DNA of 33,289 nucleotides from an uncultured Candidatus Saccharibacteria bacterium (lineage in GTDB: Bacteria > Patescibacteriota > Saccharimonadia > Saccharimonadales > Saccharimonadaceae), in NCBI GenBank assembly GCA_948571325.1, contig CAOZKB010000002.1, forward strand, positions 1 through 33,289. Direction: 5' to 3'. The notes beneath the pieces are model-generated. The model was not told where the DNA came from. It did no database searches and saw only the letters and a program-made list of their open reading frames with translations. This document shows positions 8,612 to 16,101 of this stretch, piece after piece. The first letter of the stretch is position 1. Each line of letters begins with the position of its first letter. The translations under genes and the position numbers were made by a program.

Positions 8612-8643
8612 CCGCGCGCCTACTCCGCTGCTGCGTCGCGCGG
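8612..8643 (-). terminator. Possible terminator overlapping the 3' end of the murC-like gene
   Basis: CCGCGCG (8612-8618) and CGCGCGG (8637-8643) pair perfectly. On the minus strand the stem is followed by AGCGTTTTATGGTTTT. The stem includes the last codons of the gene. The 18-nt loop and interrupted T-run make this tentative. Confidence 0.35.
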
Positions 8644-9927
8644 CAAAGCAATCGTCGGATTCACGGCCGTTTCCTGATTTCCGGCATACACTAATTTACG
8701 AATCCACGCATCCGCCGGCCCAGCCGACATCAATAATACTAAATATCCTTTCTTGTGCCAATCTTTGAGTTTTTCTGCCAAATCATCACTTAACTCGGCT
8801 GCCTCGGCTATCTTCTTGTTCGTTAATCTTTCTATATAATCTTCCGGCACTAAAACTTTCACTTTAGGATCCTCTCGCGTTAAATACGTCGGTACCCAAT
8901 AAAGCTTATGTAGCCCATCAAAAGCTTCCGTGTAGCCATCTATTACGTCCACTTGCCGCGTATTCTGGTGTGGCTCATACACTGCCACTACGCCTTTCAG
9001 TCCGCGTTGATGTGCCTCCTCGAGAGCAATTTTCACCGTCGCCGCTACTTCTTCTGGGTGATGGGCATAGTCCGAATAATACCCCTCCGAAACCTGCTCA
9101 AAGCGCCGCCCCACGCCCGGAAAATCATTCATAATCTCTACTAATTTCTTGTGCCGTCGCTTCTCGGCGCCCGGCAAACCTTTCGGCTTGGGTAAAATCA
9201 TCTCCAGCGCATCTATTGCCAAAGTCGCATCGAACCGCCTCGCTTCGCCCGATAATGTCAATCCGGCCTCAGTCTCCCCGCCATGCAAAACTTGCTTACT
9301 TTGACCTTCAAACTGCTCAAAAGCCACCTGATAATCTTCCACTGTCGGATAAATATCTGGATGATCATACGAAATCGTCGGAATCACCGCGAGCCACGGC
9401 TTATAATGCAAAAAATTCCGGTCATATTCATCCGCTTCGTACACAAAATATTCTGATTTTGGCTCATAATGTCCGGCCTCGCCAAACGGCAACGTCGTCC
9501 CTACCAGGTACGAAATCGACATTCCCATTCGCTGTGCGCCCCACACAATCATCGCGCTGGTAGTTGTCTTGCCGTGCGTTCCTGCCACTGCTACCATCTT
9601 CAATTTCAACTTTTTTACCAAATAACTAATCAATTCGTCCCGTTTAGAAATCTTCAACTTCAACTTTTCCGCCATCAAAAGTTCCGGACTATTTTCTGGC
9701 AGCGCTGATGTATGTACGAACCAGTCCACCCCGTCATTTTTCACACGTGCTTTGAGGAACTCTCCATCTTGCGCGCCCAAACAAATCTGAATCCCTCGAT
9801 TTACTAACTCATTCGTCACTGGTCCGCCCGCTAAATCTGATCCAAACACCGTCAATCCCGCACTATGCGCCATCAATGCTAATGGCCCCATGCCTGTGCC
9901 CGAAATTCCCGCAATATAAATCTTCAT
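8620..9927 (-). CDS. murC: Mur ligase: UDP-N-acetylmuramate--L-alanine ligase (MurC-like)
   Basis: 435 residues, somewhat shorter than typical MurC (about 460-490). An N-terminal Rossmann-like UDP-binding region begins KIYIAGISGTGMG. The ATP-binding P-loop GTHGKTTT lies at 116-123. The central EADEYDRNFLHYKP followed by YDHPDIYP matches Mur ligase catalytic and metal residues. YAHHPEEVAAT near 290 is the C-terminal domain signature of MurC/Mpl. MurC adds L-Ala to UDP-MurNAc in cytoplasmic peptidoglycan precursor synthesis. The DHPDIY wording is also compatible with Mpl (murein tripeptide recycling), so the exact substrate is less sure than the family. Start set by a leaderless -10 box 7 nt upstream; divergent from the gene at 9977. 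Confidence 0.85.
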   Translation of the reverse strand: MKIYIAGISGTGMGPLALMAHSAGLTVFGSDLAGGPVTNELVNRGIQICLGAQDGEFLKARVKNDGVDWFVHTSALPENSPELLMAEKLKLKISKRDELISYLVKKLKLKMVAVAGTHGKTTTSAMIVWGAQRMGMSISYLVGTTLPFGEAGHYEPKSEYFVYEADEYDRNFLHYKPWLAVIPTISYDHPDIYPTVEDYQVAFEQFEGQSKQVLHGGETEAGLTLSGEARRFDATLAIDALEMILPKPKGLPGAEKRRHKKLVEIMNDFPGVGRRFEQVSEGYYSDYAHHPEEVAATVKIALEEAHQRGLKGVVAVYEPHQNTRQVDVIDGYTEAFDGLHKLYWVPTYLTREDPKVKVLVPEDYIERLTNKKIAEAAELSDDLAEKLKDWHKKGYLVLLMSAGPADAWIRKLVYAGNQETAVNPTIALPRDAAAE

Positions 9928-9933
9928 GTCCCA

Positions 9934-9942
9934 ATTATATCA
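9934..9942 (-). promoter_or_regulatory. Leaderless-type promoter of the murC-like gene
   Basis: On the minus strand TGA-TATAAT ends 7 nt before the ATG at 9927. No SD. The divergent promoter for the 9977 gene lies in the same 49-bp gap. Confidence 0.75.
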
Positions 9943-9958
9943 TATCGAGTTTTGCTTA

Positions 9959-9967
9959 TGTTATAAT
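9959..9967 (+). promoter_or_regulatory. Near-leaderless promoter of the 9977 gene
   Basis: Extended -10 TGT-TATAAT ending 10 nt before the ATG, implying a leader of only about 3 nt. No SD visible. Confidence 0.7.
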
Positions 9968-9976
9968 TAACTAAAT

Positions 9977-10678
9977 ATGGGTGGTAAAAAATCCAATCAC
10001 ATCAAACAATTTTTGGCGCGTTTCAAAGCCGTGCATACTTGGCAGCTTTTCCTCATTTTGATTCCACTCCTCTTTCTCACCGCCACACTACTACGTTTTG
10101 ATCATATTAAAATGACCAATCTTCGCGCCGCCGTTCTGCAGGCTGACACAGAGGGGAATGACGAGCTTATCGCTGAACGTCTTAACGCTTTGCAAGAGTT
10201 TGTTTTTTCGCACATCGTCGTCAACACTAGTGAAACTAATGGTGTCACTAAAGTTATCTTTGGCACCGGACCATTCTACCTTGAACAGCAGTATTTTCGC
10301 GCTGCCAATGCCGCCATCGAAGCCGCCGAATCCCAAATCACCGACGACTCCAATCCACATGGCAATATTTACGGTGCCGTCGGAGCAATTTGCAAGCCCC
10401 TCGCTATCGCCAATGGCTGGAGTTGGAATAGCCCAGGCTACCTCGATTGCTGGACCAGCGAACTCGCCAAATACCCCGCCAGCGACGAACTCGATACTAA
10501 TCTTACTGCCAACGTCCCCTCCACTGAACTTTACCGTTACAACTATGCCTCCCCTATTTGGGCGCCTACTTTTGCTGGTTTTGCCATTCTCGCTTGTCTC
10601 ATCTTGGCTTTAATCGTAATCGTGCGCTTCGTTATCTGGTTTAGCCTTAGAATTACTCTGCTTTTCCTTAAAAACTAA
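9977..10678 (+). CDS. Membrane protein with two terminal TM helices and an outside domain
   Basis: 233 residues. A short basic N-terminus, then a TM helix (about 22-40), an external domain of about 150 residues and a long hydrophobic C-terminal segment (about 194-228) ending in a few basic residues. The external part contains two cysteines (GAICKPLA and YLDCWTSE) that could pair. No enzyme motif or named domain recognised. It is a single-gene unit starting near its own promoter, divergent from the murC-like gene; an envelope role is all that topology supports. Confidence 0.75.
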   Translation: MGGKKSNHIKQFLARFKAVHTWQLFLILIPLLFLTATLLRFDHIKMTNLRAAVLQADTEGNDELIAERLNALQEFVFSHIVVNTSETNGVTKVIFGTGPFYLEQQYFRAANAAIEAAESQITDDSNPHGNIYGAVGAICKPLAIANGWSWNSPGYLDCWTSELAKYPASDELDTNLTANVPSTELYRYNYASPIWAPTFAGFAILACLILALIVIVRFVIWFSLRITLLFLKN

Positions 10679-10686
10679 AAATACCC

Positions 10687-10715
10687 TTGACACCCCAAGA
10701 CTCTCGTCTTAAGAT
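10687..10715 (+). promoter_or_regulatory. Strong consensus promoter of the 69-residue protein gene
   Basis: Perfect -35 TTGACA (10687-10692), 17-bp spacer, -10 TAAGAT (10710-10715). Expected start near 10722, leaving a leader of about 23 nt that contains AAGGAGGG. This consensus promoter plus strong SD combination contrasts with the leaderless neighbours. Confidence 0.8.
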
Positions 10716-10744
10716 AAGAATATATTAACTTAAGGAGGGACCTA

Positions 10745-10954
10745 ATGGCCTATCAACACACCAACAGTAAAGGCGTGACCTACTACCTGCACAAGTCTGA
10801 AGTTACTCTTCGTGGTGGTAAACCGCAAACGATTTATTTCTTCACTAAGACTGCTGAAGGCGGCAAAGGCGTTGCTTGCGACCTACCAGAAGATCGCGTT
10901 GTTAACGAAAACCCACGCAACGGCTTTTTGACTTTGAAGAAAAAAGCTGCTTAA
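10745..10954 (+). CDS. Small conserved CPR-type protein of unknown function
   Basis: 69 residues, soluble, basic, beginning MAYQHTNSKGVTYYLH and ending in Lys/Ala. It resembles a short protein I recall as recurring in Patescibacteria without assigned function; that recollection was not checked. The predicted pattern is mostly beta strand (TYYLHKSEVTLRGGKPQTIYFF). The start is fixed by AAGGAGGG 7 nt upstream. A consensus promoter and near-perfect SD point to high expression, unusual in this window. No partner gene; monocistronic, followed by a strong hairpin. Confidence 0.85.
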   Translation: MAYQHTNSKGVTYYLHKSEVTLRGGKPQTIYFFTKTAEGGKGVACDLPEDRVVNENPRNGFLTLKKKAA

Positions 10955-10984
10955 TTTACGGCACGTTGGTAATTATTTAGGTAC

Positions 10985-11024
10985 AAATTCCCTGTTCTGA
11001 TGCATTTTCGGAGCAGGGAATTTT
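10985..11024 (+). terminator. Hairpin after the 69-residue protein gene, probable terminator
   Basis: Thirteen-base-pair stem (AAATTCCCTGTTC 10985-10997 with GAGCAGGGAATTT 11011-11023, one G-T wobble), 13-nt loop, then only a TTTT run. The short T-run leaves open an RNA-stability role. Confidence 0.55.
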
Positions 11025-11122
11025 GCGTCTGAAGGGAAGTAACTTGACCTAGGGGGTTGACGTCTGGAAAGCTGCATATCAAGAGAAATCTTTCAACAAA
11101 GAGAGGCTGCCGCAAAATACTA

Positions 11123-11151
11123 TTGACAAAAAACGCAATCTGTGCTAAACT
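11123..11151 (+). promoter_or_regulatory. Consensus promoter of RNA element copy A
   Basis: Perfect TTGACA (11123-11128), 17-bp spacer ending in TGC, and -10 TAAACT (11146-11151). Expected start 11158. Same design as the promoter of copy B at 20704-20732. Confidence 0.8.
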
Positions 11152-11157
11152 CATAGT

Positions 11158-11208
11158 AAGTCCTGCGAAGGGCTAGGGTTTTGGTAGTGCAAATTACAAT
11201 AAAACCTT
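11158..11208 (+). ncRNA. Structured RNA element, copy A (leader or small RNA)
   Basis: Immediately after the predicted start come two adjacent hairpins. H1 is AGTCCT-GCGA-AGGGCT (11159-11174), with a GNRA loop. H2 pairs AGGGTTTT (11175-11182) with AAAACCTT (11201-11208) and encloses GTAGT-GCAA-ATTAC (11184-11197), with a second GNRA loop. The first 28 nt match copy B (minus strand 20696-20669) at 22 positions, and all six differences are transitions. It lies 32 nt upstream of the alanine-rich membrane protein gene, which also has its own proximal promoter, so it may be a regulated leader or a stand-alone RNA. No known family recognised. Confidence 0.6.
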
Positions 11209-11227
11209 AAAATAATCTTAAAAATAT

Positions 11228-11233
11228 TATAAT
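11228..11233 (+). promoter_or_regulatory. Proximal leaderless-type promoter of the 11240 gene
   Basis: TATAAT ending 7 nt before the ATG at 11240; no SD. Lies downstream of the distal promoter and RNA element A, giving the gene two promoters. Confidence 0.7.
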
Positions 11234-11239
11234 GGAACT

Positions 11240-11611
11240 ATGAATAAAGCTAAAAATACTTCAACCAAAACATCTATTACTAAAGCCGATCTTAAAAAGC
11301 GTGCTATCAAGGAGTTCGTGCTTGGTGCAGTCGTGGCCGGCGCCGCTGGCGCAATTTCCTATGCCTCGTACGATGCCGCAGCTTCGTCTGCCACTGGCGG
11401 AACCTATACTATCTATACCGGCGCCATTGCTCTTGGTGCGGTTTACGCGGTAAAGGGTCTTTTTACTCTACTCTTTCCGAGTCTCGTCCTAAAATGGTCC
11501 AACAAGTCCAGCGCCAGCACCAAGGCTGCTAAGCAACCCGCTAAGGCGGAGGCTGTCGTTGAGGATGAAGATGGGCCTGTTGCACCTAAGAACGAGAAGA
11601 TTGAGTTCTAG
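11240..11611 (+). CDS. Small alanine-rich membrane protein
   Basis: 123 residues. Basic Lys/Thr-rich N-terminus (about 1-25), two hydrophobic segments (about 27-47 and 55-80) rich in Ala/Gly, then a cytoplasm-like tail that goes from Lys/Ala-rich to acidic (EDEDGPVAPKNE). No catalytic motif or known family. It is monocistronic, preceded by RNA element A and ended by a bidirectional terminator shared with the tRNA. Sharing the conserved upstream element with rubrerythrin hints at common regulation; function unknown. Confidence 0.75.
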   Translation: MNKAKNTSTKTSITKADLKKRAIKEFVLGAVVAGAAGAISYASYDAAASSATGGTYTIYTGAIALGAVYAVKGLFTLLFPSLVLKWSNKSSASTKAAKQPAKAEAVVEDEDGPVAPKNEKIEF

Positions 11612-11637
11612 GCTACTCCCACTACATCCGAACAAAA

Positions 11638-11668
11638 AATAAAACCTTTCAGGTTTTATTTTTTTTCT
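11638..11668. terminator. Bidirectional terminator between the 11240 gene and the tRNA
   Basis: AATAAAACCT (11638-11647) pairs with AGGTTTTATT (11651-11660) around a TTC loop. A run of T follows on the plus strand and the complementary A-run on the other side makes it functional for the minus-strand tRNA. Confidence 0.85.
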
Positions 11669-11669
11669 T

Positions 11670-11745
11670 TGGTGGGGGCGGTTGGGTTCGAACCAACGAC
11701 CAAGCGGTTATGAGCCGCCTGCTCTAACCCCTGAGCTACGCCCCC
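11670..11745 (-). tRNA. tRNA with CAU anticodon, probably tRNA-Ile2 (lysidine type)
   Basis: Read on the minus strand, a full cloverleaf of 73 nt plus encoded CCA. The acceptor stem is GGGGGCG/CGCCCCC, the D stem GCTC/GAGC, and the anticodon stem GGCGG/CCGCT closes the loop CTCATAA. The T stem GTTGG/CCAAC closes the loop TTCGAAC. The anticodon is CAU. The segment from the D arm through the variable loop (GAGCAGGCG, CTCATAA, CGCTTGGTCG) closely resembles E. coli tRNA-Ile2, whose C34 becomes lysidine through TilS and reads AUA, rather than elongator Met. Assignment to Ile2 is inference; the tRNA itself is clear. Confidence 0.9.
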
Positions 11746-11782
11746 ATTCGAGCGAAAACTTTCGCCCTATTATCCCCCACTA

Positions 11783-11791
11783 ATTATACCA
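11783..11791 (-). promoter_or_regulatory. Candidate promoter of the tRNA
   Basis: Minus strand TGG-TATAAT, expected start near 11776, about 31 nt before the mature 5' end. The leader holds GCGAAA/TTTCGC, a short hairpin. Confidence 0.55.
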
Positions 11792-11809
11792 CACTTCTCT
11801 CGATAAAAA

Positions 11810-11818
11810 TGCTATAAT
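11810..11818 (+). promoter_or_regulatory. Leaderless-type promoter of the division-protein gene
   Basis: Extended -10 TGC-TATAAT ending 7 nt before the ATG at 11825; no SD. Confidence 0.75.
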
Positions 11819-11824
11819 ATAAGT

Positions 11825-12265
11825 ATGACCGAAATGCGAACCAAACTCCGCAAATTCCGCTATTGGCTGAAGCACGATCTTTTTTCGCTGCGTTTGGTCG
11901 TGCTGGTGCTTGCAATTGCAATCTGTTTGGCTTTTTCGTGGGGCGCAATTTCTGCCATGAGTCGTAACTGGGCGCTTGCGCAAGAGCTAATTAATCGTCA
12001 GCATGAGCTCGCTCTTCTCGAACTTGAAGTAGACACGCTAGAACTTGAAAACGAGTATTATCTCTCGGACGAATATCAAGAACTCGCTGCGCGTAAATAC
12101 CGCAACAAAAAACTGCCAGGCGAAACTATGATTTATCTTCCTGCTAATTCCGAGACGGCCAAAAATAAGCATAAAACTGCCAACACCAATCAGGCCGAGT
12201 TCGAGCTCGAGAACTATAGTAATTTCCAGCAATGGATGCAGTTCCTTTTTGGCGCCAACCGCTAA
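11825..12265 (+). CDS. Septum formation initiator family protein (DivIC/FtsB-like)
   Basis: 146 residues. Short basic cytoplasmic head, one TM helix (about 22-42), then a leucine/glutamate coiled coil (about 50-78: ELALLELEVDTLELENEYY) and the segment DEYQELAARKYRNKKLPGETMIYLP, the typical DivIC/FtsB ending in which a conserved E-A-R is followed by PGE. The family bridges early and late divisome proteins (FtsL, FtsQ) in the membrane. A Lys/Asn-rich tail of about 45 residues is extra. Stands alone between the tRNA and the pilin operon; start set by the leaderless promoter. Confidence 0.85.
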   Translation: MTEMRTKLRKFRYWLKHDLFSLRLVVLVLAIAICLAFSWGAISAMSRNWALAQELINRQHELALLELEVDTLELENEYYLSDEYQELAARKYRNKKLPGETMIYLPANSETAKNKHKTANTNQAEFELENYSNFQQWMQFLFGANR

Positions 12266-12315
12266 ACTTTTCACGCATAAAATCCTTTTCCCGCCTTGTT
12301 CCGAAAAAACGATTA

Positions 12316-12324
12316 TGCTAAAAT
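12316..12324 (+). promoter_or_regulatory. Leaderless-type promoter of the pilin operon
   Basis: Extended -10 TGC-TAAAAT ending 8 nt before ATG 12332. An in-frame ATG at 12296 lies upstream of this box and cannot be in the transcript, which is why 12332 is taken as the start. Confidence 0.65.
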
Positions 12325-12331
12325 AAAACAT

Positions 12332-13261
12332 ATGGATAATAGTGCGCAAGGGAAAAACGGCTCAAGAAAGGATCCGTCCGAAGCTTTAAAAGTTTCGACC
12401 GATTCTCACGCTAGCCCAAACAACACCAAAACTTCTGAATCGATTGGTATCGATCATCCCAAAAAACCAATTTCTGCTCCAGCGGCTGCCGAACAAAAAG
12501 TTGCCAACGAGCCTAAAAACTCGTCGCTTGCAACGAAAAGCGCTCCGGCTGCGGCTCCTACAGCTAATCCTGCATCGACTCAGCCAGAGCCTGCAAAAGC
12601 AAACGCCAAAAGCGCTACGGCTGATGTTAAATTTAAATCCTCCGATATTGGCGTCAAAACTACCGTCAAGCAAGATCCTTTTGCTGAGCAAAACAAAAAA
12701 GCCGCCGAAAAGAAAACCAAAACCGCTGCCAAACGCAAAAAAACTACGATTATTCTTGCAGTTATTATCAGCCTAGCAGTCATCGCTTTGATTATTTGGG
12801 GGATTATTATGATTATCAATGCAAATCAACCTGAAGACCCCAGAAGCACGCCAGCGGTCACTGGTACTGCGCTAGAAGTTAAAAACGCTGCTCTCGCTGC
12901 ATATAATAAAGATGAAAATACTAAAGATGCCGCTGCGGCAGAGCAAGTTTTTAACGATGCAATTGACAATCTGCAGGATGGAGTTGATTTAGAAACTGCT
13001 AATGGTCAAGATACTATTTTGCGGCAAGTTGCAGAGCTTTTGCTTGCCAAAATGGTCTTTTATACCAACGTACAAATGTTTGATAATGTGATTTCAACTT
13101 CTTCTAGTATTGACGAAAAATATTTGACTGGTGGCCAGATTGCCACATACTACAATATCATTGCCGTTGCATATTCTGAGCGAGGCGACGAGGAAAAAGC
13201 TAGTGAATACTATCAAAAAGCTTACGAAAAACGTATGGAAGTAGGTGGTTATGGAGGATAA
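12332..13261 (+). CDS. Single-pass membrane protein with C-terminal TPR-like repeat
   Basis: 309 residues from the ATG placed by the promoter. Residues 1-135 are disordered-looking, rich in Ala/Pro/Lys/Ser. A TM helix (about 138-162, TTIILAVIISLAVIALIIWGI) follows a basic stop-transfer stretch. The outside part (about 165-309) is helical; near the C-terminus YYNIIAVAYSERGDEEKASEYYQKAYEKR is a recognisable TPR unit. First gene of the pilin operon; its last codons overlap possible upstream starts of the next gene. A scaffold role in pilus assembly is inferred from the TPR and location; no direct homologue recognised. Confidence 0.7.
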   Translation: MDNSAQGKNGSRKDPSEALKVSTDSHASPNNTKTSESIGIDHPKKPISAPAAAEQKVANEPKNSSLATKSAPAAAPTANPASTQPEPAKANAKSATADVKFKSSDIGVKTTVKQDPFAEQNKKAAEKKTKTAAKRKKTTIILAVIISLAVIALIIWGIIMIINANQPEDPRSTPAVTGTALEVKNAALAAYNKDENTKDAAAAEQVFNDAIDNLQDGVDLETANGQDTILRQVAELLLAKMVFYTNVQMFDNVISTSSSIDEKYLTGGQIATYYNIIAVAYSERGDEEKASEYYQKAYEKRMEVGGYGG

Positions 13262-13268
13262 ATCTAAA

Positions 13269-16082
13269 ATGAGCAAATTCAAATTCGGCCAGTCGAATAA
13301 GATTAATATTAAGCCTTTTTCAATTAAGGTTGCCGCAACTTTGGCCTTAGCTATTTCGTTCATTGGTGCCCAGGCAGCTTTTGCGGCTGGTGACGCTGGC
13401 GGCGGTAATAATCTTGGCGGTAGCTGTTACGGTAGCGGCACTAGTTGGAACAGTTCTTGTTATGGTGCAACTTGGCGTTATTATCCATTCGGCAGCCAGA
13501 GTCAAACTTTTGTTAATGGTGTATGGGATTCTAATAACCAAAGCGTGAACGGGAATGCTAATGCGCCTGGCGGCAGCATAGCCAGCGGGTCAGGTACTGG
13601 TACTGGCTGCGAAGAAGTTGGTGGTGTTTACATCCTTGGTCTTGAGCAGTATAATCCACAGAATCAAGAGAGCCTAGGCTATCAATTCGGCATTGTTCAG
13701 AGCGGACAGCTTGCTACCCAAGGTGGTTATATTAACTTCCGTGACGACATTCCCGGTACCTCATCTTTAAGCACAGTGCAAAACGCCTTTAATACCGCAA
13801 AGGCTGCCGGTGTTACCGGTGACCAAAACTGGGACGACACTCTTGGCTGGTTTTGCTATAACCCAGAACTCGAAGGGCAAGTTCCAGATGAACCTGAGAC
13901 TCCGCCCGTAGCGCAACTTGATGCCGATATTATTGCTAAATTTTGGACTACCTCGGGAGTAGAAACCGTTCCTGGTAAGGATGTAAGTCAAATTAAAGCC
14001 GAAACTGATGGCTCGCGTTCTGGCTTAAAGGCTCGTATTAAATTCAGTACAGATGAGTCTAGCGCAACCGTTGTATTCACTCATAAAATTTATCATGCTG
14101 GCAGTAGTGGCCCCGCCTATCCTGGCGTAGATTATAAAAAGGATGAAAATCCGCCCTCCAGTCCACTTTGCGTGACTGGTACTGTCAGTGGTGGGGCAGG
14201 TGGAGCGAGCGCTCAGCATTGCGATAGTGATAATACGACTACTATTGAAGTGCCCTACACGTTTTCCTTATCGTATGATTCGTCAGTTGAAGTTTGTTCC
14301 ACCATTAGTATTAGTGCACAACTAATGGGCTACAAAGCAACAGCTAAGAGTCGCCAAGTAGCCTCGGGCACTGATTCTAACGGCAATACCACCTATCGTA
14401 CGGAAAAGTATAACTCATGGTCTGGTCCACTTAGCGCTGGCTCTTTCCAATCAGAAGCCTGTGCTTGGGTAGTGCGTCCTAGTAATCCGGCTGAACCGGG
14501 CAAGGGTGGTAATGACCCAATCATGAAAGGTGATACTGATCAGTCCGTTCTCTTCTCTGAAGAAACCGCAAATCCTCAATGGGATCATACCATGACTACT
14601 TGGTCCACTCGTCGTCACATTGGTCATGATGCTGTGCTCTATCAGATTAACGTTCAGGCGCCTGCTAGTAACAAAGATATGTATGTGGAGCGCGTCAAAA
14701 AAGTCATCCCCGCATATGGCGCACTTTGTGAACGTTTTAGTGGGATGGCCTATGTAGGTGGAAGGTGTGTCGCTCATAGTAGTGATCGCACGGAAATTGG
14801 TAGTGATGATGGCAGTGCTCGATATCAAAATAAGCAAACCAATACCGTGGTGCCCTACCAAGTTGGCGATAAATATTGCAACTCCTTTGGCTATAAAATT
14901 GGTTATTGGTATGCCATAGATAATGGTAGTGGTACTTTTGAATGGACGCATGAAGGCAACAAAGATTATTGGGCGGTCTATCCATCTTCCTGTCGCACTG
15001 TGGCTAAGAAACCGTCTGTCGCAGTTTGGAATGGTGGCGTCCATACGCAAGGTAGTGTAGATAGTGCTACCTCGCCACGTTATATCGATCAGCCTTTTGC
15101 CAAGGTGCTTGGTAGTGGTAGTGACCTAGGTAGCTATCGTAACTATTGGTCAAATTATTTCGGCTTCCATGATTATCAAGATGATAATAATGAGCTTAAT
15201 CAATTCTTGGCTGATAATGCTGCAGGGATTGTTTCCGGCGCTAAAACCTTTGGCTCGTGGGTAGAATATCTTCTTAACGTCAATAATCGCATTGGCACCT
15301 TTGCTTCTGCTGCAGCTTTTGCCCGTGGTTCCGATAGTGGTGAGGCGGCTAAGATTTCTGCCCTTACTATTTCTAATACCAATCCACAGGATCTCGGTGG
15401 CTCGGATATTGGCGCAGACTCAACTTTCCGTAATCGCTTAGTTCAATACTTTTATGATAAATCTACTGGCAGATATGAAGACGCTAAGAATCAAGGCATA
15501 CTTAGAGGATCTATTACGGAGAGTCATATTCTAACTGCCGACGGCGATATTACAATTGATGATAATATTATACTTGATGATCGCACCTACCGTAGTATTT
15601 ATGAACTTCCTCAAGTTGTAATCTATGCCAAGGGGAACATCAATATCGCCAGTAATGTTAAACGCGTCGACGCCTGGTTAATTTCCGAAAACGGTAAAGT
15701 GAATACTTGCGCTAACGCAGATGGTAGTCAATTCGCTGCCAATAGTACCGAAACTGACGCTTCGGATGTGCGCTCTGGTCAATCTCCATTCCGCGGTGCA
15801 GCTTGCACGAATCAACTTATGATAAACGGTCCAATTATCGCTGACGGTATGATCACTAACCGTTCCTATGGTTCTGATCCAGACAAAAAGAGTTCGCCTA
15901 ACTACGGTGGCGGTGATAATATGCCCGCCAATGCTTATAATGACGAGCACATGCAACGCTACACTCCTGCCGAGATCTTCAACCTGCGCGCCGATAACTA
16001 CCTGTGGGCTTATGCTCAGGCCGGTCGTTATGACTCTAGCTATACCGAAGCTTACACCCGCGAGCTAGCTCCACGTTACTAA
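13269..16082 (+). CDS. Large exported pilus-associated protein (candidate tip or adhesin)
   Basis: About 937 residues. ATG 13269 is favoured because GGAGG (13253-13257) precedes it; ATG 13251 and GTG 13245 are in-frame alternatives overlapping the previous gene. A long basic head and hydrophobic stretch end in AFAA, a signal peptide. The mature protein is Gly/Ser/Asn-rich and cysteine-containing, with no internal TM. The last 200 residues hold beta-rich repeats of the type GDITIDDNIIL, VVIYAKGNINIASNV and LMINGPIIADG, then PAEIFNLRADNYLWAYAQAG and RELAPRY, an ending I associate with CPR PilX-like proteins. Directly upstream of four pilin-like genes, so surface display on the pilus is likely. 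Ligand unknown. Confidence 0.7.
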   Translation: MSKFKFGQSNKINIKPFSIKVAATLALAISFIGAQAAFAAGDAGGGNNLGGSCYGSGTSWNSSCYGATWRYYPFGSQSQTFVNGVWDSNNQSVNGNANAPGGSIASGSGTGTGCEEVGGVYILGLEQYNPQNQESLGYQFGIVQSGQLATQGGYINFRDDIPGTSSLSTVQNAFNTAKAAGVTGDQNWDDTLGWFCYNPELEGQVPDEPETPPVAQLDADIIAKFWTTSGVETVPGKDVSQIKAETDGSRSGLKARIKFSTDESSATVVFTHKIYHAGSSGPAYPGVDYKKDENPPSSPLCVTGTVSGGAGGASAQHCDSDNTTTIEVPYTFSLSYDSSVEVCSTISISAQLMGYKATAKSRQVASGTDSNGNTTYRTEKYNSWSGPLSAGSFQSEACAWVVRPSNPAEPGKGGNDPIMKGDTDQSVLFSEETANPQWDHTMTTWSTRRHIGHDAVLYQINVQAPASNKDMYVERVKKVIPAYGALCERFSGMAYVGGRCVAHSSDRTEIGSDDGSARYQNKQTNTVVPYQVGDKYCNSFGYKIGYWYAIDNGSGTFEWTHEGNKDYWAVYPSSCRTVAKKPSVAVWNGGVHTQGSVDSATSPRYIDQPFAKVLGSGSDLGSYRNYWSNYFGFHDYQDDNNELNQFLADNAAGIVSGAKTFGSWVEYLLNVNNRIGTFASAAAFARGSDSGEAAKISALTISNTNPQDLGGSDIGADSTFRNRLVQYFYDKSTGRYEDAKNQGILRGSITESHILTADGDITIDDNIILDDRTYRSIYELPQVVIYAKGNINIASNVKRVDAWLISENGKVNTCANADGSQFAANSTETDASDVRSGQSPFRGAACTNQLMINGPIIADGMITNRSYGSDPDKKSSPNYGGGDNMPANAYNDEHMQRYTPAEIFNLRADNYLWAYAQAGRYDSSYTEAYTRELAPRY

Positions 16083-16101
16083 AAAGGAACTATTCAGCAA
16101 T

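Noticed and set aside
11044-11060. TTGACC and TTGACG as extra -35 elements upstream of RNA element A
   Set aside because: No -10-like box at 16-18 bp from either.
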